Part shown: positions 31,305 through 34,487 of the stretch, piece after piece | How the letters are laid out: each line of letters starts with the position of its first letter | How positions within the stretch are numbered: position 1 is the first letter of the stretch | Assembly: GCF_000336385.2 (NCBI RefSeq) | Contig: NZ_HG424569.1 | Location: 42,325 to 76,811 of the forward strand | DNA: 34,487 nucleotides | Source: Lysobacter antibioticus HS124 | GTDB taxonomy: Bacteria > Pseudomonadota > Gammaproteobacteria > Xanthomonadales > Xanthomonadaceae | Direction of reading: 5' to 3' | Notes under the pieces: model-generated | What the model saw: the letters and a program-made list of their open reading frames with translations, nothing else | Told to the model about the DNA's origin: nothing | The model's database searches: none | Position numbers and translations under genes: made by a program

Positions 31305-33392
31305 TCAGCCCCGCCCGATCGCCGGATCGCTGACGCCCGGGCTGCCGTTCTCGGCATGGCCGGCGATGCGGCGCAGATAACGGGCATCGGTATCGCAAGT
31401 GACGCTGAAGTCGTACCAGCGCCGGCTGGTCGCCAGCGGCCAGTGATCGCGCACCCGTGCGCCCGGGGCGAGGTCGTAATGGCGTGCCGGCGCATCGCTG
31501 TAGTGGTTCGGGCGCAGGGTCAGGCGGCAAGTCGCGCGGCCGGTGTTGACGAATTCCAGGCTCAGCAGTTCGCCGATCGCATCGTGGCGCACGATCACTT
31601 CCGGATTGGCGCCGGTCGCCGACAGCGCCTTGTTCAGATCGCCGCGGAACTGCCGCAGGAATCCGTTCGGACCATAGGCGGCCAAGTCGTAAATGCCCTG
31701 GGTGTACTGGCGCGCGCTCCAGTAGTCCGACAGCGCGGTGTTCGCGTCCAGGGTGTAGTACCACGGCCCGTCGCTGCGATTGCCGGCGTACACGTTCAGG
31801 CAGGCGCCGGCGACGCCGTCGTTGCCGAAATCCAGCCAGTAGCGGCCGCTGGAAGCTTCGATCCGCCCGTCCACGCGCAGTTCGTACGGCAGCGCCCGCG
31901 CAGGCCGCGCGCCACGCTCCTGGCGCGGCATCGACGGCTTGCTCGGCGGCTTGGGCGCGCTGAGCTTGCAGCTGGCGTCGGCGCCGCTCATCGCGCCGGA
32001 AGTGTCCGGCAGGGTCGGCCACTGCGCATTGGGGTTGGCGAAATCGAACGCAGTGCTGAGATCGCCGGCGACGCTGCGGCGCCAGGCGCTGATGTTCGGT
32101 TCGGCGATGCCGAAGCGCGCTTCCAGGAAGCGCAGCACCGAAGTGTGGTCGAACACCTGCGAATTGACCCAGCCGCCCTTGCTCCACGGCGAGATCACGA
32201 ACATCGGCACGCGGATGCCGAGCCCGACCGGGATGCCCTTGTAGTTTTCGGTCGCGGTGTCGACCGTGCTCTTGCCGAGGCTGGACGTGATCGCCGGCAG
32301 CGGCGGCGGAACGTGGTCGAAGAAGCCGCCGTTCTCGTCGTAGTTGATGATGAAGACGGTCTTGGACCAGACCTCGGGATTGGCCACCAGCGCCGCCAGC
32401 AGGCGCGCGGTCAGCGACTCACCGTAGGCCGGGGTCGCTTCCGGATGCTCGCTCATGATGTAGGACGGCACGATCCACGACACCGCCGGCAGGGTGCCTT
32501 CGCGCACGTCCTTGGCGAACTCGGCGATCAGGTGTTCGCCGCGCGAGCTCTTGGCATTGGTTTCGTTGGAGCCCGGGACGATGGCGCGGGCGCGCTTGTA
32601 CAGCTCCGAAGCGGTGTCCAGCTTGCGGAACTTGGCGAAGTAGGCGAGCGAGTTGTCGCCGTAGTTGTCGTGCTCCTGGTACACCCGCCACGGGATGCCG
32701 GCGTTCTGCAGCCGTTCGGCGTAGGTGGTCCAGCGATGGCCGGCGAAGTTCGGGTTGTCGCGCGCCATGTCGCCGGTCCAGTTGCCGTCGTCGGCGTTGT
32801 TGACCGCCTGCGGCCCGAAGTCGCCGACGGTCATGCCGCTGGTGCCGGCGAACAGGTGCATGCGGTTGGGATTGGTCGGGCCGTGGTGCGAGCAGTAATA
32901 GGCGTCGCAGACCGTGAACGCGTCGGCCAGGGCGTAGTAGAACGGCAGGTCCTCGCGGCGGAAGTGGCCCATGCACATCGAGCCCTTGGTCGCGACCCAG
33001 GCGTTGTAGTCCTTCCAGCGGGCGTGCGAGCCCTTCCAACTGTGGTCGATGTCGGCCATGCAATGCGCGGCGGTGCGCATGGTGTCGAGGTGGAACGGCA
33101 GCACCGGTTGCGGATTGGTCGCCGACTTGGGCTGCTCCCACACCGTCTTGCCGCCGGGCAGCGGAATCGGCCGCGGATCGTCGAAGCCGCGCACGCCGCG
33201 CAGCGCGCCGAGGTAATGATCGAAGGAGCGGTTCTCCTGCATCAGGATCACCACGTGCTGCACGTCCTGGATAGTGCCGGTGACACGCGCGGCCGGAGTG
33301 GCGAGCGCGGCGCGGATGGTGGGCGGCAGCAGGCTCAGCGCGGCGGCGGAGCCGGCGAGCTTGAGGAAATCGCGACGAGTGGAGGTGACCAA
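31305..33392 (-). CDS. phosphocholine-specific phospholipase C, Tat-exported
   Basis: About 695 residues. Cleaves phosphatidylcholine or sphingomyelin to release phosphocholine. TTG 33392 is chosen: AGGAG lies 7 bases upstream and the protein then opens with a twin-arginine signal (STRRDFLKLAGSAAALSLL), so it would be exported folded. The phosphoesterase domain (about 42-480) begins VQHVVILMQENRSFDHYLG with the active-site Glu53-Asn54, and includes HGPTNPNRMHLFAGT and FIINYDENGGFFDHVPPP. Two C-terminal beta domains of the PLC type (DUF756-like) occupy about 520-690. Length matches the PlcN/PlcH family. It is flanked by repeat elements and stands alone; a role in phosphate or choline acquisition or in attack on eukaryotic membranes is plausible. 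Confidence 0.94.
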   Translation of the reverse strand: MVTSTRRDFLKLAGSAAALSLLPPTIRAALATPAARVTGTIQDVQHVVILMQENRSFDHYLGALRGVRGFDDPRPIPLPGGKTVWEQPKSATNPQPVLPFHLDTMRTAAHCMADIDHSWKGSHARWKDYNAWVATKGSMCMGHFRREDLPFYYALADAFTVCDAYYCSHHGPTNPNRMHLFAGTSGMTVGDFGPQAVNNADDGNWTGDMARDNPNFAGHRWTTYAERLQNAGIPWRVYQEHDNYGDNSLAYFAKFRKLDTASELYKRARAIVPGSNETNAKSSRGEHLIAEFAKDVREGTLPAVSWIVPSYIMSEHPEATPAYGESLTARLLAALVANPEVWSKTVFIINYDENGGFFDHVPPPLPAITSSLGKSTVDTATENYKGIPVGLGIRVPMFVISPWSKGGWVNSQVFDHTSVLRFLEARFGIAEPNISAWRRSVAGDLSTAFDFANPNAQWPTLPDTSGAMSGADASCKLSAPKPPSKPSMPRQERGARPARALPYELRVDGRIEASSGRYWLDFGNDGVAGACLNVYAGNRSDGPWYYTLDANTALSDYWSARQYTQGIYDLAAYGPNGFLRQFRGDLNKALSATGANPEVIVRHDAIGELLSLEFVNTGRATCRLTLRPNHYSDAPARHYDLAPGARVRDHWPLATSRRWYDFSVTCDTDARYLRRIAGHAENGSPGVSDPAIGRG

Positions 33393-33574
33393 GGCCGGGC
33401 TCCTGGCTGGGCGGGCGGCGGGCTGCCGCGGGAAAAAGACTAGCCTGAGAGGCGCAGATTGCAGGTTCGTGGCAGCCCTGCGCGCGCGAGCGGGATCACG
33501 TTTCCGCAAGCCGCGGCGGATAATTTGGCCGCGAAATTCTGTGAATGCGGTCGCGCGAAGCGTTGGGCGGCTCT

Positions 33575-33741
33575 TGTAGGAGCGGCGTCAGCCGCGACCA
33601 CCGCTGCGGTGATCGCGAGCGCGGCCGGCCGAAGCCCGGGCGGATGCGGCCGCCGGTTTCGCTAAGACGGGCGGGTCTGATGCTTCGGAAGGAGCGCGGT
33701 ATCGCACCGCTTCGGCGGTCGCGGCTCACGCCGCTCCTACA
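33575..33741. repeat. paired inverted-repeat element (167 bp)
   Basis: The left arm (33575-33611) starts TGTAGGAGCGGCGTCAGCCG and the right arm (33705-33741) ends GCGGCTCACGCCGCTCCTAC plus A; the arms match as inverse complements over about 37 bases with a few mismatches. The span equals that of unit 1 of the tandem array (167 bp), although the interior is different. The 403-base gap 33393-33795 otherwise holds only the upstream region of the phospholipase gene. Confidence 0.85.
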
Positions 33742-33795
33742 AAGGCCGCTTGCGCCGCTGCGCCCCGGATGCGGCGCGGGCAGGCGGCGCATGGC

Positions 33796-34269
33796 TCAGT
33801 CGCGCAGCCACTTGGTCATCAGCCGGCGCGGATGCGCGCGGTAGCCCGCGCGCTCGTAGATGCCGCGGGCGTGGGCGTTGTCGTCGTTCACTTCCAGCCG
33901 CAAGGCGCCCAATCCTTCGGCCCGGCACAGGGCCTCGATCTCGGCCAGGGCGCGCTTGGCCAGCCCGCCGCCGCGGTGCGCCGGCAGCACGAACAATTCG
34001 TCGAGCAGGCCGTAGCGTCCGCCGAACTCCAGGCTGAAGCAGAAGCCGAGGACGAAATAGCCGGCTATCGCGCCGTCGCGCAGGATCAGCCGCAACCGGC
34101 CCGCGTTCGGGTCCGACACCAGGGTCAGCAGCGCCTGCCGCAGCGCCGGTTCGTTCCACGGCAGGTGCTCGACCGTGTAGAACTCGCGCAGTACCGGCAT
34201 CAGCCGCTCCAGGTCGGCGGCGCCGGCGGCGGCGAAACGGTAGTCGGGGGCGGGGGAGGCGTCGTTCAT
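33796..34269 (-). CDS. GNAT-family N-acetyltransferase
   Basis: A 157-residue acetyl-CoA-dependent acetyltransferase. The acetyl-CoA binding motif A is LDELFVLPAHRGGGLAKRAL (about 89-108); the C-terminal GNAT strand-helix reads ALRLEVNDDNAHARGIYERA then GYRAHPRRLMTK. ATG 34269 has AGGAG at 5-base spacing and overlaps the stop of the upstream gene (ATGA). An open frame to 34305 is the end of that other gene's region. The acceptor substrate cannot be told from sequence. Confidence 0.93.
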   Translation of the reverse strand: MNDASPAPDYRFAAAGAADLERLMPVLREFYTVEHLPWNEPALRQALLTLVSDPNAGRLRLILRDGAIAGYFVLGFCFSLEFGGRYGLLDELFVLPAHRGGGLAKRALAEIEALCRAEGLGALRLEVNDDNAHARGIYERAGYRAHPRRLMTKWLRD

Positions 34270-34487
34270 GGCCACTCCTGGCTGCGGCCGTAGCGCGTCA
34301 TCCACGCGGCGACGGACGGATCGGATCGGTACTCGGCGCGAAGCGCGTCCCAGCGCGCGCGTTCGTCGCGGCGTCGCTGCTCGGCCTCGCGCGACAGGGC
34401 CTCCATGGCCTGCGCGTCGGAGGGCTCGCCGCCGGAGAAGTCGAGGTTGTGCTCGTGCGCGATGACGAATTCGCGCAGTTCGTGCGG
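34266..34487 (-). CDS. hypothetical protein, C-terminal fragment cut by window edge
   Basis: The frame is open from the right edge to TGA at 34266-34268, giving 73 residues with the 5' part outside the window. The sequence is hydrophilic and helical, with a charged run (ALSREAEQRRRDERARWDAL) followed by YRSDPSVAAWMTRYGRSQEWP. The stop overlaps the GNAT start as ATGA, which together with its codon bias supports a real gene cotranslated with the acetyltransferase. Family not recognised. Confidence 0.75.
   Translation of the reverse strand, partial: PHELREFVIAHEHNLDFSGGEPSDAQAMEALSREAEQRRRDERARWDALRAEYRSDPSVAAWMTRYGRSQEWP

Noticed and set aside
31089-33443. A 784-residue plus-strand open frame
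   Set aside because: It begins inside the tandem repeat and is antisense to the phospholipase C gene.

Overview
The window reads as a chromosomal segment of a high-GC gammaproteobacterium of the family Xanthomonadaceae, most likely Lysobacter or a close relative. Reasons: strong G/C bias at third codon positions, frequent GTG and TTG starts, a histidyl-tRNA synthetase and a hisGDCBHAF-IE operon behind a TrpR-like gene that match what I recall from Xanthomonas and relatives, and many intergenic copies of a TAGGAGCGGCGTAAGCCGC-type inverted-repeat element. The genus is inferred from memory of the families, not from a search.

Layout. 1-5.3 kb: the 3' part of an OmpR-type response regulator, a possible small orphan ORF, two FAS1 (fasciclin) paralogs facing outward around a translationally coupled pair of small genes, a putative lipoprotein, and an exported Sel1-repeat protein. 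5.4-10 kb: tRNA-Pro(CGG) with its own promoter and terminator, hisS, an isolated and oversized histidine ammonia-lyase-like gene, and a 2-oxoglutarate/Fe(II) oxygenase. 10-12 kb: a membrane diguanylate cyclase on the minus strand. 12-19.9 kb: a TrpR/YerC-family regulator followed by the complete histidine biosynthesis operon, whose genes nearly all overlap. In front lies a promoter whose -10 box is covered by a nearly perfect 26-bp palindrome, so the regulator probably controls itself and the his genes.

19.9-24 kb: a protein of unknown function, an exported metallophosphoesterase coupled to a YdeI-like gene, a degenerate type II dehydroquinase paralog, and a small unknown protein. 24.3-26.3 kb (minus): mtnB-mtnD-mtnC, three consecutive steps of the methionine salvage pathway. 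26.4-29.6 kb (minus): two paralogous APC-family amino-acid permeases, each ending at a strong terminator. 29.8-34.5 kb: a NUDIX hydrolase, a roughly 790-bp tandem repeat array, a Tat-exported phospholipase C, another inverted-repeat element, and a GNAT acetyltransferase coupled to a gene that runs off the right edge.

Most of the window is core metabolism. I see no phage, CRISPR array, IS transposase or obvious defence island. The most notable non-routine signals are the palindromic operator in front of the his regulator, the 257-bp tandem array and its family of paired inverted repeats, a roughly 25-residue insertion of atypical composition in HisB next to a G10 tract in hisH, the enlarged ammonia-lyase, and the dehydroquinase-like protein that has lost catalytic residues.
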